A stretch of DNA of 64,000 nucleotides from Solanum dulcamara. Taxonomy: Eukaryota; Streptophyta; Magnoliopsida; Solanales; Solanaceae. This document shows, in pieces, positions 12,476-23,571 of this stretch. Each line of letters opens with the position of its first letter. Positions within the stretch are counted from its first letter, which is position 1. Location: positions 71,568,134 through 71,632,133 of the forward strand of contig NC_077239.1 of NCBI RefSeq assembly GCF_947179165.1. The letters are read 5' to 3'. The position numbers and the translations under genes were made by a program. The notes beneath the pieces were generated by a model. The model worked only from the letters and a program-made list of their open reading frames with translations, ran no database searches and was not told where the DNA came from.

Positions 12476-12965
12476 GGGTAGGCCGAAGAAATATTGAGGA
12501 GAGGTGATCAGACAGAACATGGCGCATTTACGACTTACCGAGGACATGACCTTAGATAGGAGGGTGTGGAGGACACACATTAGGGTAGAAGGCTAGTACA
12601 TAGTGGCATTATTCCCCCTTATTCGTAGGCGTATTAATGCACTATGATTTCTTGTACTCTGATTTATGGCATTTATGTTATTATCTAATAATACCTACTG
12701 TTTTTTGTGCTTTGATTATTTCGTTATCTTCTTAGCTACTTTTAATATTCTTGTCTGACCTTTTTCTATGCTTCTATTGAGCCGAGGGTCTTTCGGAAAC
12801 AGCCGTCCTACATTGGTAGAAGTCAGGTCTGCGTACACTTTACCCTCCCCAGACCCCACGATGTGGGATTTCACTAGATTGTTGTTGTTGTTGTTGTTGT
12901 TAGTGGTTGAGGCATTAAGTCATGTGTGAGAGGTCATGTGTTCAATTCTCAACACAGTTTTAAAT

Positions 12966-13794
12966 ATTTTTTAGAAGAGGGAATATGAAGGAGCTTGGCG
13001 TGAAGACAGTAGTTTGGTAATTTACTTAATTTTTTGATCAATTGAATTTCAGGCTAGTAATCTACATATGGGTATTTTGAAAATTGATTTATCTAAAAAA
13101 AATTTTAACAATAATATTATAAATTACAATAATTAATAACTTGAAATATTAAAAATTTAATTAACTCTCGAAATTTCGCATGTATCATATAAACTAGGAC
13201 TGACATGTGTTATTTAAAAATTACGTTAAGAGTACTGTAAATCAAAATAATTAACAATTTAAAATAATTGAAATACATATTAAAAATTTAATTAACTCTC
13301 AAAATTTCAAATGTGCCAACTAAATTGGGATAGAGAGAGTAACATATATTATTTGAAAATTACATTACAAGTACTATAAAAATCACAACTTAAAATATTT
13401 AAAAATATATTAAAATATTGTTAACTCTCGAAATTTCACATGTGCCACATTTATTAGGGCAGAGGGGAATAACGTATATTATTTAAAAATTACGTTAATT
13501 AATAGTAATATAAATCACAATAATAAACAACATAAAATATTTTTACAAATATATTAAAAATTTAGTTGACTTTCAAAATTTCATATGTGCCACGTAAATT
13601 GGGACAAAGTGAATGAAACATATATTATTTAAAAATTATATTAAAAGTACTATAACATAATAATTAAGAATTTCAAATATTTAAAAATTACATAAAAATT
13701 TGATTGACTCTCCTGATTTTATTTGTGCCGCATAAATTAAAATAAATAGAGTAATATATGTTGGGCTCGTGCTTGCACGGATTATTGTATCTAG
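12966..13794 (+). mobile_element. Helitron-like 3' end with about five internal tandem repeats
   Basis: From about 13070 to 13760 there are about five imperfect copies of a 130-150-bp unit. Each has a TTATTTAAAAATTACRT segment, a run like AATATTTAAAAATATATTAAA and a GTGCCRC...AAATT segment. The array ends in a small hairpin (CGTGC-TT-GCACG at 13768-13779), then ten bases and CTAG (13791-13794) followed by T. Hairpin plus CTRR before a T is the 3' end expected of a Helitron. The 5' end was not found, so this is a non-autonomous or truncated copy. A similar array occurs at 41330-41845. Confidence 0.5.
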
Positions 13795-13884
13795 TTAAGG
13801 AAGATACGTGAGTTTCAATTGTCTTTGTTATTGTTAGGGTAACACCTTATTTGGATGATTGTTACATGCCGTTGATAATTACTC

Positions 13885-14063
13885 ACTCACCAACATGGGT
13901 TGTGGTACAGTGGTGAGACTGCTTCATCCTTAACCAGAGTTCTCGGGTTCGAGCCCTGGTATGAAAAAAATTCTGTTGGGAGTTCTACCCCCGAATGGGC
14001 CCTACAGTGCACGATCCGGATATATTCGGGGCTCCGAATATCGGGTGGAAAATAAATAAAAAA
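13885..14063 (+). mobile_element. Complete tRNA-derived SINE with 11-bp duplication
   Basis: A 179-bp unit has a polymerase III box A (TGGTACAGTGG, 13903-13913) and box B (GGTTCGAGCCC, 13946-13956), then a tRNA-unrelated body and an A-rich tail. The 11-bp duplication GATAATTACTC flanks it at 13874-13884 and 14064-14074. It is too long and too poorly folded at the acceptor end to be a tRNA gene. Its duplication includes the first bases of the adjoining Stowaway-like MITE, so the SINE came second. A decayed relative may lie at 40640-40740. Confidence 0.85.
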
Positions 14064-14071
14064 GATAATTA

Positions 14072-14321
14072 CTCCATCCGTTTAAAAAAGAATGGCCTAG
14101 TTTGACTTGACACGGAGTTTAAGAAAACAAATAAGACTTTTTTTATCTTGTGGTCGTAAATTAAAGTTATGTCAAATGTACCAAAATACTATTTAATTTT
14201 GTGGCTTTAAACATGGCACCTGAAAAATTGAAATTAAAATTTTACCAAAAAAGGAAATGGATCATTCTTTTTGAAACAGATTAAAAAAGAAAGGATGTTA
14301 TTCTTTTTGAAACTGAGAGAG
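14072..14321. mobile_element. Stowaway-type MITE
   Basis: About 250 bp, with ends CTCCATCCGTTTAAAAAAG and the inverted ...CTTTTTGAAACTGAGAGAG, next to TA at both sides (14070-14071 and 14322-14323). CTCC(C/A)TCCGT ends with a TA duplication define Stowaway/Tc1-Mariner MITEs. No coding capacity. A degenerate relative is at about 41010-41215. Confidence 0.75.
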
Positions 14322-14824
14322 TATAATATTTGAATAGATTATATTATTTTTTATTGTTATATAAATTATAATATCATATATCAACAATTTAGAGAATAAA
14401 TCTATAATATTATAAAAAAAAGTAAGGTACGAGATATAATTAATATATAAAAAGGTAGGTAAATAATAAAATAATATAAATAAATAATAAGAAAAGGCGA
14501 AATGAAAAAAAAACGATAATGATTTAATCACTCCAAATCAATTGTAATATAAAAACAGAACTTTTCGTCATCATATAACGATGAGTTTAATAAAACAATA
14601 TAATAATATTTAAATAATAATTAATAAAATAAACATTATAATTAAGGTAGCAATACAATAGGTAACAACCATCTAAAATAACAAAATTTGTATGATCTTA
14701 TGATAAATTCTTGACCGGAATAGTTTATTTGGTAACAATGTTGTTCACTAAGCCAAAAGGTGGATTATTGGTTGTCAATAAATTACATTGGACATCATTT
14801 TTCTTATTGAGAAACTCTCTCCCC
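14322..14824. other. AT-rich spacer
   Basis: No gene recognised. Short frames here are AT-driven. The final 17 bases before the L1 element (14825-14841) are its target duplication. Confidence 0.4.
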
Positions 14825-14939
14825 AATAATTTTCTAGTAGTTGGGGAGAGCCACTTCGATCAAATCAGTGCTTCAATCACTTCCTATACATCTGTTATCT
14901 GCCATAACCCCTACCAGAACCACTTTGAAATAAATAAAA

Positions 14940-16056
14940 TGCCTTATTGCTGACTTCTTCTGGGGTTGGGATAAGGAGAAAAGGAAGTACTACTGGGCCT
15001 CTTGGGAAACCCTTAGCTTACCATATGAGGAGGGAGGTATTGGTGTAAAAAACTTGGAAGATATATGTCTGGCAATGCAATACAAACATTGGTGGTTGTT
15101 CAGAACTAAGAGATCTTTATGGGGGGATTTCTTGAGAGCTAAATACTGCCAAAGAGCTCATCCTGTCACAAAAAAGTGGCACACAGGCCAATCTCTCATA
15201 TGGAAGAACATGATGAAGAACAAAGGTGACATAGAACCTCAAATTAAGTGGACCTTATGTTCAGGGAACTGCAGTTTCTGGGGAGATGATTGGCTGGGTA
15301 TTGGCCCTCTAGCCAATCACTATGAATATATTCCAAGATTCAACAACTCCACTGTCTCCATGTTCTGGACAAATGGAAAATGGAATGAAGAGAAAATCAG
15401 GCAACAGGCCCCTCAACACATGATACACATAATTCTCAATCCTAAAATCATGTACCAACAAAACACATTAGATCAAGCTCAATGGAAGCTGCAATCACAT
15501 GGAAATTTCACTTGTAAATCAGCTTGGGAAAATGTGAGAAAGAAAAAAAAATAAGACATTGACAGATAGGATGACATGGCATACTAACATCCCTTTCAAG
15601 GCTTCATTCTTGCTTTGGAGAGCATTGAGACACAAACTGCCAACCAATGATAAACTGATTTCTTTTGGGAGAGAAACTGCAGAGTGCTCATGCTGCTACA
15701 GGCCTGGTTTGGACAACATAGATCACATTTTTATCTTTGGAAGCTTTGCTAAACATATCTGGACATATTTCTCCAATTGGGGGGGAATCATGCAAGACCA
15801 CAACTCCATTAGAGGCATCTTGATGAGATGGTGGACCTACAAACCAAACAATGCTGTACATAAACTCATGTTGCAAGCCCTCTTTATATTTATTTGCTGG
15901 AATGTCTGGAAGAACAGGTGTGCAAGTAAATATGGAGGAAAGAAATCTAGTACTACTAGAGTGAAGTTCAATATAATCAAGGAAATATACATGCTTATTA
16001 TTACAGCTTTTCCATATATCCCATGGCCACCAGCTTGGAAGGATCTAATTATTTAG
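14940..16056 (+). pseudogene. L1 reverse-transcriptase C-terminus and zf-RVT domain
   Basis: The order is the end of the reverse transcriptase (EEGGIGVKNLEDI and MQYKHWWLF, about 15030-15110), a linker with FWGDDWLG (about 15280), then the zinc-binding domain found at the end of plant L1 polyproteins. That domain shows FKASFLLWRALRHKLPTND, a paired Cys (CSCC, about 15690) and IDHIFIFG with its His. The frame breaks at about 15553 in an A8 run and again near 16056 before the RNase H part. The LINE at 48569-49425 carries the same zf-RVT region. Confidence 0.8.
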
Positions 16057-16097
16057 ATAGAAAACTGTAAGCATGACATAAAAGTAATCCAGGTTAA

Positions 16098-16634
16098 ATG
16101 GCTCAAACCCCCCCTAACATAGTTAAACTTAACACTGATGGGAGTGTCATAGGCAACCCAGGAAAAATAGGAGCAGGAGGCATAGTAAGGGATTATAAGG
16201 GTAATCTGATATATGCTTTTGCCTCTCCTTTGGGAGTTGGAACCAATAATCAAGCGGAAGTGCAGGCAACCAGTTTTGGCATTAATTGGTGCATTCAACA
16301 TGGTTATAATAGAGTAATATTGGAAGTAGATTCTGAACTAGTGATCAAGTGGCTGAATCTGGACATCAAACCACCCTGGAACATTCAAAACTACGTTAAT
16401 GAACTTCAACAACTGGTCCAACTGCTAGAATTCTTCCAATGCAAACATGTTTTTCGGGAAGCAAATTTTCCAGCTGATACATTATCTAAGTACAGCCATA
16501 CACTTGATAATACACAACACTTCTACAACCTTCAACAACTTCCACAAGAAACCAAGGGCTACATAAAGCTAGACAAGATAGGAATGACAAGCTTCAGGAG
16601 AAGAAGATTAAAAAGGATCAAACAACCTCCTTGA
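16098..16634 (+). pseudogene. RNase H domain of the L1 LINE (RVT_3 type)
   Basis: A 178-residue open block with the fold and catalytic acids of plant LINE RNase H: LNTDGS (Asp), NNQAEVQA (Glu), LEVDSEL (Asp) and a final REANFPADTLSK (Asp). RNase H removes RNA from the RNA/DNA hybrid during retrotransposition. The block is intact by itself but is out of frame with the upstream part and belongs to a truncated element, so it is not an independent gene. It ends in a basic tail (RRRRLKRIK). Confidence 0.8.
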
Positions 16635-17113
16635 ATATTTTTTATCTCTAATGTTTCTAACTTGGACAAAATCGGTATGACAAAATTGGGAAGAGAAAGA
16701 TGTAGCTTCGTATACTTGATCTTCTTCATTTAGCTATGTATAAAATGTAGCTTATTTGAATAGGACTAGTGTAGGTATCTTTCTTGTATTCACATGGAAG
16801 GGGAGAGTCTCCCTCATTTATGTTTTTTCCTAGTCGCATTGTATCGAGAGGAGTCCTCTCATAGGTTTACTGTTTTTCTAGTATTTAGGAAGCACTTTCT
16901 AGTATCGGGGATGAGTTAGCCGACCTTAGTAGGTTTGCAGACTTATGAACCACCTTAATTCGGAGGTAAGGTTGTGTCCCCCTCCTTGTATCTTTATATT
17001 TTATGTATGATAAGGCTTGGGGGTGCTGCTCAACCCCTGACTGTGCACGAGAGATGGGAGCCTCGTGTAGGGTCCCTTCCCGTAAAAAAAATAAATAATA
17101 ATTTTCTAGTAGT

Positions 17114-19276
17114 CAGATGACCTTGATATAAAAGTAGCAAAAGGAGTAAATTACACGTGGCAGATGCATGCATACACTCTCAGCAAGTACTAGAGTTAAT
17201 GAATGAGTGGATTAATTGACCCATTTAAAAGTTACTTGTATTGGCTAAAATATGAATTCAACTGAAATGAGCTAAAATATGGGTCATTATTCAACTCGTT
17301 CAATTCATATTAAATTTAATTGCTTTATTTGTTCTTTTATAAATTTTTAGTACCTATAATATGATTATTTTCTTCTTTATTATGACTATATATAACATAT
17401 TAAATAAAAAAATAAAACAAAATATTTTGACAAGATTTCTTATTATTCAATTTGAGCTCTATATCAATCCAATATTGAATGAATTGGAATGGGTTAGATT
17501 GAAATAAATTGAGCTAATAAATGGCCGAATCAATTGTTAGAGTGTAAAAAACATACACACAACGGAAGTAAATCATTGGATCTTAAACTTATATGTTAAC
17601 ATGATACTATAAATCAAAATGCGAAATTCAGAAAATTAACATCTTGAAGCTTTACAGAACTTGTTCAAAGTACGATTATCCAAGGCTGTAATCTTCTACT
17701 GTTTTCTGATTATTTTCTCAACTTATTTCCTTGAGTGGGCAAGAATTTTCTACTGTAAAAGTGTGTTTTTCCTCTAAGATATTTCCTCTAATGATACCCA
17801 TTGTTCCATAGATGATTAGTAGAGAGGGGGAAAATGTCTTGGACAATAACGGCCAATTAAGGGTAATTAAAATCAGGGCAATCAAATCCCATTAAAATCC
17901 ATTTTATTGTCAAACGTTTTTATTCATTTTCTAAGAGAAAATATCTCGTTTTTAAATTAGTATCTTAATTTAAAAAAATGAAACCATTCCTTATGAAGAC
18001 CAGTAATTATACCTCTTCCGGAACACTCTTTTAATTTTTCAAAATCGACTAATTAATCAGGCACAAGGGACAATAGACTTGTTAATAGAGGCTTTCAATT
18101 ATGGTATTAATTGTCATATCATAATAAATTATAAATTATTCCACTGAAAATGTGTAATTGCACTCCTCAATTTAATTTCAAAATCCACCACTACTTCTTA
18201 TTTAACCCCGTGTTAGAATTACCGACACAAATCAATTAAATTAAATTTTCTAAAAATTTCAATTTATTCACTAAATTAATCATTTATTATCATACTTAAC
18301 TTATTTCACATGATGTATATAAAATCCACCTGCAAGATTTTCACGTGAAAACTTATAAGTAACCATAAAGGGGTGCCTTCTATCTCGAGACCGAGACACG
18401 GTTCTATCAACTAATTATTATTTCATTAATGTCATTAGGAATATATTGACTCTATTAAAAAGTATCACCTTTTAATAGATTAAAATAATAAAATAAATTA
18501 CATAGACCATAAAAATTATATCAAGATTAAGAGTATAAGTACATGTAATGGACTAGAAAATTTATTTATAAATATTCAGAACATAAATAAATATCTCTAA
18601 TTGGTCCGTTCAATATATACAAAATGTACCAATACAAGAAGTTGAAATTTAACCATTCCCATAATTATCAAATTATATTTAATCTTGTGCTACAATCATT
18701 AAGACGTTTTTCCAACTTTATCTTTGATCATGAACAGTTAGTTTATATTTTATAAGAACCAATAATTTTAATTTTTTGTGTATGAGTTAAAATACTCCAT
18801 ACACAAAATCGTCTATTATGTAAGTGATGGACACACATATATACACAATGATCTATTTAAATATTTAAATCAAGACTTTATTATAATAACATAAATAGTC
18901 TTTACAAGGGATTAAATAAAAATACTATAACATAATTACATGATTAATAGTATATTCAAACATCAATAACGCACCCAAACTTAAATAAAATGAGCGATTT
19001 GAATTTCATTTTGCCACCTCTAATCTATACTAATTTATTTATTTATACTCAAGATTTATAATTAAAGAAAAAGCAATTTTATTCATTACATTATATTATA
19101 TAATTATATTTTATAATAGTCAATCTGTTACACCACACTCTTTAATGGCCACGGACATATTCTCATCTAGGTGTACACATATAACTCTCAGGGTGATAGA
19201 AGGACCTGCATGAAAATAATATCAGGCAAAATAATTCAAATATATAGTTGAAACATTGGTACAAGTTGAGAGTATT
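17114..19276. other. AT-rich spacer, possible old LTR remnant
   Basis: No protein is recognisable. TGTTAGAGTG at 17535 looks like an LTR start, and a TATAAAATCC-like box at about 18319 would fit a promoter inside an LTR. I found no matching end or target duplication, so it is left unassigned. Confidence 0.3.
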
Positions 19277-19287
19277 TATGTATTATT

Positions 19288-19547
19288 AGCCTGTTTGGAT
19301 TAATTTATTTTTAAGCAGATTATAAGTTGAAAACTGCTTATAATTTTTTTTAAAAAAAGTAGGTGCAGGCCAACTTTTTTTTTTTGACTTATAAGCTGTT
19401 TTCAACTTATAAACTGTTTAAAATAAGTTCATCCAAATAAACCCAACTATTTATTGGGACTTATTTTAAGCACAAAATAACTTTAAGTTGACCAGTTAAA
19501 CACTAAAAAAAACTGAAAATAGCTTATAAGCCAATCCAAACAGTCTC
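19288..19547. mobile_element. MITE with 11-bp duplication, Mutator-like
   Basis: 260 bp with inverted ends AGCCTGTTTGGATT and AATCCAAACAGTCTC, flanked by the perfect 11-bp duplication TATGTATTATT (19277-19287 and 19548-19558). A 9-11-bp duplication points to Mutator-type transposition. The interior repeats CTTATAAG motifs. Related copies lie at 35233-35489 (opposite orientation) and in LEA intron 1 at 44132-44383. Confidence 0.8.
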
Positions 19548-20080
19548 TATGTATTATTTCTAAAACTGTCATACCAACTTATTTTATTTAAAAGAAAAAG
19601 AAAGAAGGAAATTGTCAAGAAATGGGATGAAATTTTCAACACAATAAAAAAGAATTTAGAATCAGTCTAAATGGGTAATTAAATTCTGCAAAAATTACCC
19701 ATTTACACATATTCTAATACCATATTTACTTGTATTTCCTATTATACCAAAAAATTTCCAAAATCCCTCTTTTTCCTTTAACTTTCTCTCCCTCACTGAT
19801 ACATCACTCTTCCTCCCTAAATCCTCGCCTTAATTCGCTCCTCTTCATCAGTTTTTGAGATTTTCAATTTATGAGTACATCTGTTACTCAATTTCAAGGT
19901 TCTAACTAAGGTATATTTTAATTTTTCCTTATATGGAATCTCCCTTCATCCTCATTCAATCTGATTTCTCCTAAAATTTGTATCGTTTGATTTCTTCTGT
20001 AAATCTTTGAAAAATCTTCTAAAATTGATATCATTTGCTTTCTTCTGTAAATCTTTCTGTTTTTGTAACTCATATCTTCA

Positions 20081-20338
20081 ATGATACATATGGAATCCGT
20101 TCATGGTCTCAAACAGTCGAATAAAAATCAAGAAATTCTTGTTTCACCTGGTTCTGATTCATCTTGGGAAGGTTACGACGAGGTTAGATCCAAACATCGT
20201 AACGATCCAGCAGTGATGGATAAGATACATGAAAAATTGAAGTCGAAAGCTCCAGTTAAACATGCACCCAAAGAACTAGACAACAAGATTGAAGGGGTTA
20301 CAACACACCCTAATCTCCTAAGTTATGGGTTCAATTAA
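20081..20338 (+). CDS. Unrecognised 85-residue frame, possible exon
   Basis: An ATG-started hydrophilic frame with SPGSDSSWEGYDEV followed by a Lys-rich half (DKIHEKLKSKAP). It is less AT-rich than its surroundings and could be a first exon. A second frame with acceptor-like ACAG/GCAG context starts near 20700 (IPSHPLRFGTAYRANFLDD). I do not recognise either piece. The TGATACAT array fills the gap between them. They may be captured gene fragments inside a transposon. Confidence 0.2.
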   Translation: MIHMESVHGLKQSNKNQEILVSPGSDSSWEGYDEVRSKHRNDPAVMDKIHEKLKSKAPVKHAPKELDNKIEGVTTHPNLLSYGFN

Positions 20339-20394
20339 GGTTTTTTTTAATGAAGTTTTTATGAAGGTTTTTTGATTTTGATAAATATCGTTTA

Positions 20395-21960
20395 TGTATC
20401 AGCTTATCATGTATCAAGCGCTAACTCTTTTGATACATAGTATTTTTTTTAAATACCATTTTTTTGGAGATTTACTATTCTAATACATCGTGTTTAAGTG
20501 TCAGTTTCTATTGTATCAAGTTTTAATGATTCTGATACATATACATATATGTATCATATTATAATTTATAAAGCCTTACTGCTTCTGATACATCTTCTGT
20601 ATGTCAGAATCTCATGTATCAAATATTTTAATGCATATGATACATCGTATTTATGTATAAAGTTTAAGTTGTATTTAACCATTTTTCATGTCAATGCAGG
20701 GAATGAAATACGTCATCAAGAAGATCCCGTCCCACCCATTGAGATTCGGCACAGCATATAGGGCTAATTTTCTTGATGATTTTGAATCATCAATAGGTGA
20801 AGAAGGTATAAAGTTATTTATGATGGAATTTCTATTCCAAATACTGGACTACATGCCGAATTCTTCCGTTCAAGATATGCCACACTATTATAGAATTATG
20901 GTTGTCGGATGGCCAAGAATGGTTATGTTAGCGATAACGATGATCCTAAAAAACCTAAGAGAGATTTCATATCTCCTAGTCAAGGAGAACCGATGGACGT
21001 CGAGTAGTTTTTTTTTTGAATTTTGTATTAGAAGAATGTACAATTACCAGACTTTTAAGTTTTTCTCATGTATGAAACTCTAATATAAGATGAAAGTTTA
21101 TATATCATATTATCATGTATCAAACTTATCTGCTTCTTGATTCTGATACATACTATTAATGTATCATATTCTAATGTATAAAACTTGACTGCTTCTGATA
21201 CATACTGTTAACGTATCATATTCTAATTTATCAAATTTGACTGTTTCTGATACATACTATTAATGTATCAGATTCTAATTTATCAAACTTGAATTCTTCT
21301 GATATTGTATATGTATCAGCATCTCATGTATCAAGATTTAGTGATTCTGATACATCTTGTTTATATATCAGAATTTCATTTATCAGCTTTAATGAATCTG
21401 ATTCATCTTGATTATATATCAGATTATCATGTATCAATATTTAATGTTTCTGATATATTTTATCTATGTATCAACACCTCACGTATCAACTTTTAGTGTT
21501 TCTGATACATTTTGTTTATGTATTAAATTCTCATGTATCAAAATGTAATGATTCTGATACATAACGTTTATGTATCAGCATATCATAAATCAAGCTTTAA
21601 TTATTCTGATACATATTGTTTATGTATCAGAATCTCATGTATTAAGATTTAGTTCTTCTGATACATCTTGATTATATATCAGATTATCATTTATCAATAT
21701 TTAATTATTCTGATACATGTTGTCTATGTATCAGCATCCCATGTATCTATATTTAATGATTCTGATGCATATACAACCTATATCAATACATGTTATATAT
21801 CAGCCATAATTCAGTTGAAAAAAATAAAACAATCTTCAATGTATCAACGCTTTATATGTCGAATATGTCAAATGATTATGTATCAGCTATTCTCATTTGT
21901 CAAACTTGAATTTACATCACTACCAAGTAACTTACAATGAAAATAATTACCAACCATCCA
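20395..21960. repeat. TGATACAT/ATGTATCA tandem repeat array
   Basis: A degenerate array with a unit of about 55-60 bp, each holding GTATCAG, ATGTATCAA and TGATACAT. The first and last are inverted relative to each other, so each unit can fold. The best block is 21100-21790; a thinner part flanks the frame at 20700-21083. There are no spaced unique spacers. Confidence 0.75.
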
Positions 21961-22720
21961 TGTATCAATTATTGATATTCAAATACTATTCTGATTAATT
22001 AAAATATGTATCAAATACAACCTCTAAAACTGTAAAAAGCTGTCCCAGTTTCTCTAGGAACTGCTCATCAGGCTGGAGCATTGAATATTTTAACATTCAT
22101 GATTTTGCTCAATCACACTGTGCGACGACCTTTCCCGTCACTTCTGAAGACATTACCTACAGTCACAAAAATGGTCTGATGATATTGATACCATAACTTC
22201 TCATAGAGCATTGACATTGTTAGGCATTTTAAATTATACCATCTGTGATCCTTGCACGACTCGCAGATTATTTTTAGAAAAAAATGTATTTTTTCTGCCC
22301 CTCTTGTTTTCAGATGTTTTGAGAAATTTTGAATGATTAATCTTGTAAAGAACATGTAATCAGTAGTATCGCGATATTTATCTTGAATCGCTTGATGAAA
22401 ATTGAAATTTGGATTGAATTTTTTTTCGCACTGATGCTCTGTTTTTAGAATTTTCCTTGATCTTCATAACTGTTTTGTTCTTAAAAGGATTCTTTACCTT
22501 ATTTAGCACTCTAATTGATTGAAACAATCAATCATAACTTAAATTACGTTACTATCCATAAATAACTCACAAGCATTAATTATTTTACATCCCAAAATTG
22601 ATGTATCAGGAAAGTGAGTAATGTATCAGAAATTTGAAAAAAAGGGAACTGAGGTAATTTAAGAAAAATGAGGGATACATTGTAATTGAGCTTTTTCACT
22701 ATGGGATTTAGGTAAAGTTT

Positions 22721-23571
22721 ACTTAAATTCTTCATTTCTAATTTCCATTATTCAAATATTGATGCTTGCAGCCTTGATAACAACTCGAGACTTATTTCCT
22801 TTGTTTTTTCTTTGCATTCAAAGACTTTATTGGGCTGCATCTATTTAATTTTTTTTAACTTATAAGTTACTTAAAATAAGTCCATTCAAATAAGCTCTTT
22901 GTCAATCTACTTTTTTTGATTTTTTTTGTTAAACAAAATTAATCCAATATTTGATATTCATTTCGAAGCTCGATTAATTTTGAATTCGCACATTGCAGGA
23001 CTTATTTTAAGGGACGGCGCTTTTAATTTTTTTTTTATATACCCAAAGCTTTTTTGATTAAAAGTTGAGAGATTTAACCATCTTATCATAACCCATATTT
23101 GTCGACGGTTGTTGATTTTTTTTTCCGCCTGATGTCTTTTCATTCCTCTTTCAAATAGCTTTTCTGGCCGAAAGGGAGAATTTCCAATTTAACACTCAAC
23201 ACTATGCTCATGCCAAATGCCTATTCTCGAACTTTTTCCTAAAAGTCCAGTAGGGATATGATATAGTATTTAAAACTTCGGTACTATAATTTTGATATTT
23301 GACTTTGAATATTATTATATCATTATCATATCAATTTAATTTAGTATGATTCGATATTTTAAAATTTGATTTTGATATTTTGCGGTATGGTAAATCCGTA
23401 ATCATAATTTATTAACTTTAATTAATATATACTCATATAATAGAGTATTATGATTTCGACGATTTAAAAAATGGTCTTAATTGTATTATACTAAAACATT
23501 CTATATGTAAAAATATATATTCAAAAGAAATTACAAACAACTCATTTTTTTAATCAATTACATTTAACGAA
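22721..23571. other. Spacer, no gene recognised
   Basis: AT-rich, with T-runs. A decayed hAT-like start (TAGGGATATGATATAG at about 23250) is possible but has no clear partner end. Confidence 0.3.

Larger units (their letters stand above)
7600..12899 (+). mobile_element. RTE-clade LINE, defective, holding a solo LTR
   Basis: Non-LTR retrotransposon read on the plus strand. The order is an AP-type endonuclease (GSWNIGTLTGK, 7636 onward), a reverse transcriptase and a 3' region ending in a (TTG)n run at 12880-12899. The 3' end carries GTCTGCGTACACTTTACCC and CCCAGACCCCAC, the signature shared by solanaceous RTE elements and TS SINEs. The flanking duplication is TTAGTGG. Without the nested LTR the LINE is about 3.1 kb, close to the usual RTE size. 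Several stops and frame changes show it cannot move by itself. Confidence 0.85.
7576..12965 (+). mobile_element. tRNA-derived SINE head split by an RTE LINE
   Basis: Joining 7576-7599 to 12907-12965 gives a tRNA-like unit with a polymerase III box A (TAGCTTAGTGG, 7589-7599) and a box B matching GWTCRANNC (GTTCAATTC near 12940), at normal spacing. The RTE LINE lies between, inside box A, with TTAGTGG duplicated at both edges (7593-7599 and 12900-12906). The SINE family is not identified, and its 3' part after box B is AT-rich and undefined. Confidence 0.55.
14842..17096 (+). mobile_element. 5'-truncated L1-type LINE with 17-bp duplication
   Basis: A 2255-bp 3' portion of a plant L1 LINE. It is bounded by the perfect 17-bp duplication AATAATTTTCTAGTAGT (14825-14841 and 17097-17113). 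The 5' edge falls inside the C-terminal part of the reverse transcriptase, as expected when target-primed reverse transcription stops early. The 3' end has a short A-rich tail (A7TAAAT). Coding remnants are listed separately. Confidence 0.9.
19680..22720. mobile_element. Composite repeat region, possible DNA transposon
   Basis: Both ends are loosely inverted. A CCCATTT...CCCTC...CTGATACATCACTC stretch near 19700-19810 corresponds to the reverse complement of 22590-22720. The interior has the TGATACAT array and three short coding-like frames. A plus-strand frame (20081-20338) has an acidic-basic composition. Another plus-strand block begins after an acceptor-like GCAG at about 20699. A minus-strand block lies at 22113-22355. 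None resembles a known transposase. I infer an old non-autonomous element that may have caught host sequence. Confidence 0.3.

Noticed and set aside
11109..12580. Alternative frames across the RTE reverse transcriptase
   Set aside because: Shadows of the reverse transcriptase; none resembles a protein.
13885..13960. tRNA gene
   Set aside because: Box A and B are present, but the unit is a SINE with target duplications and a long non-tRNA body; no acceptor stem was found.
17535..18896. LTR starting TGTTAGAGTG
   Set aside because: A possible end ATAACA at 18896 would give flanks TCAAT and TAAAT, which do not match; evidence is too weak.
20395..21960. Possible CRISPR array
   Set aside because: Repeats are degenerate, inverted motifs occur within each unit, there are no unique spacers, and the DNA is from a plant.
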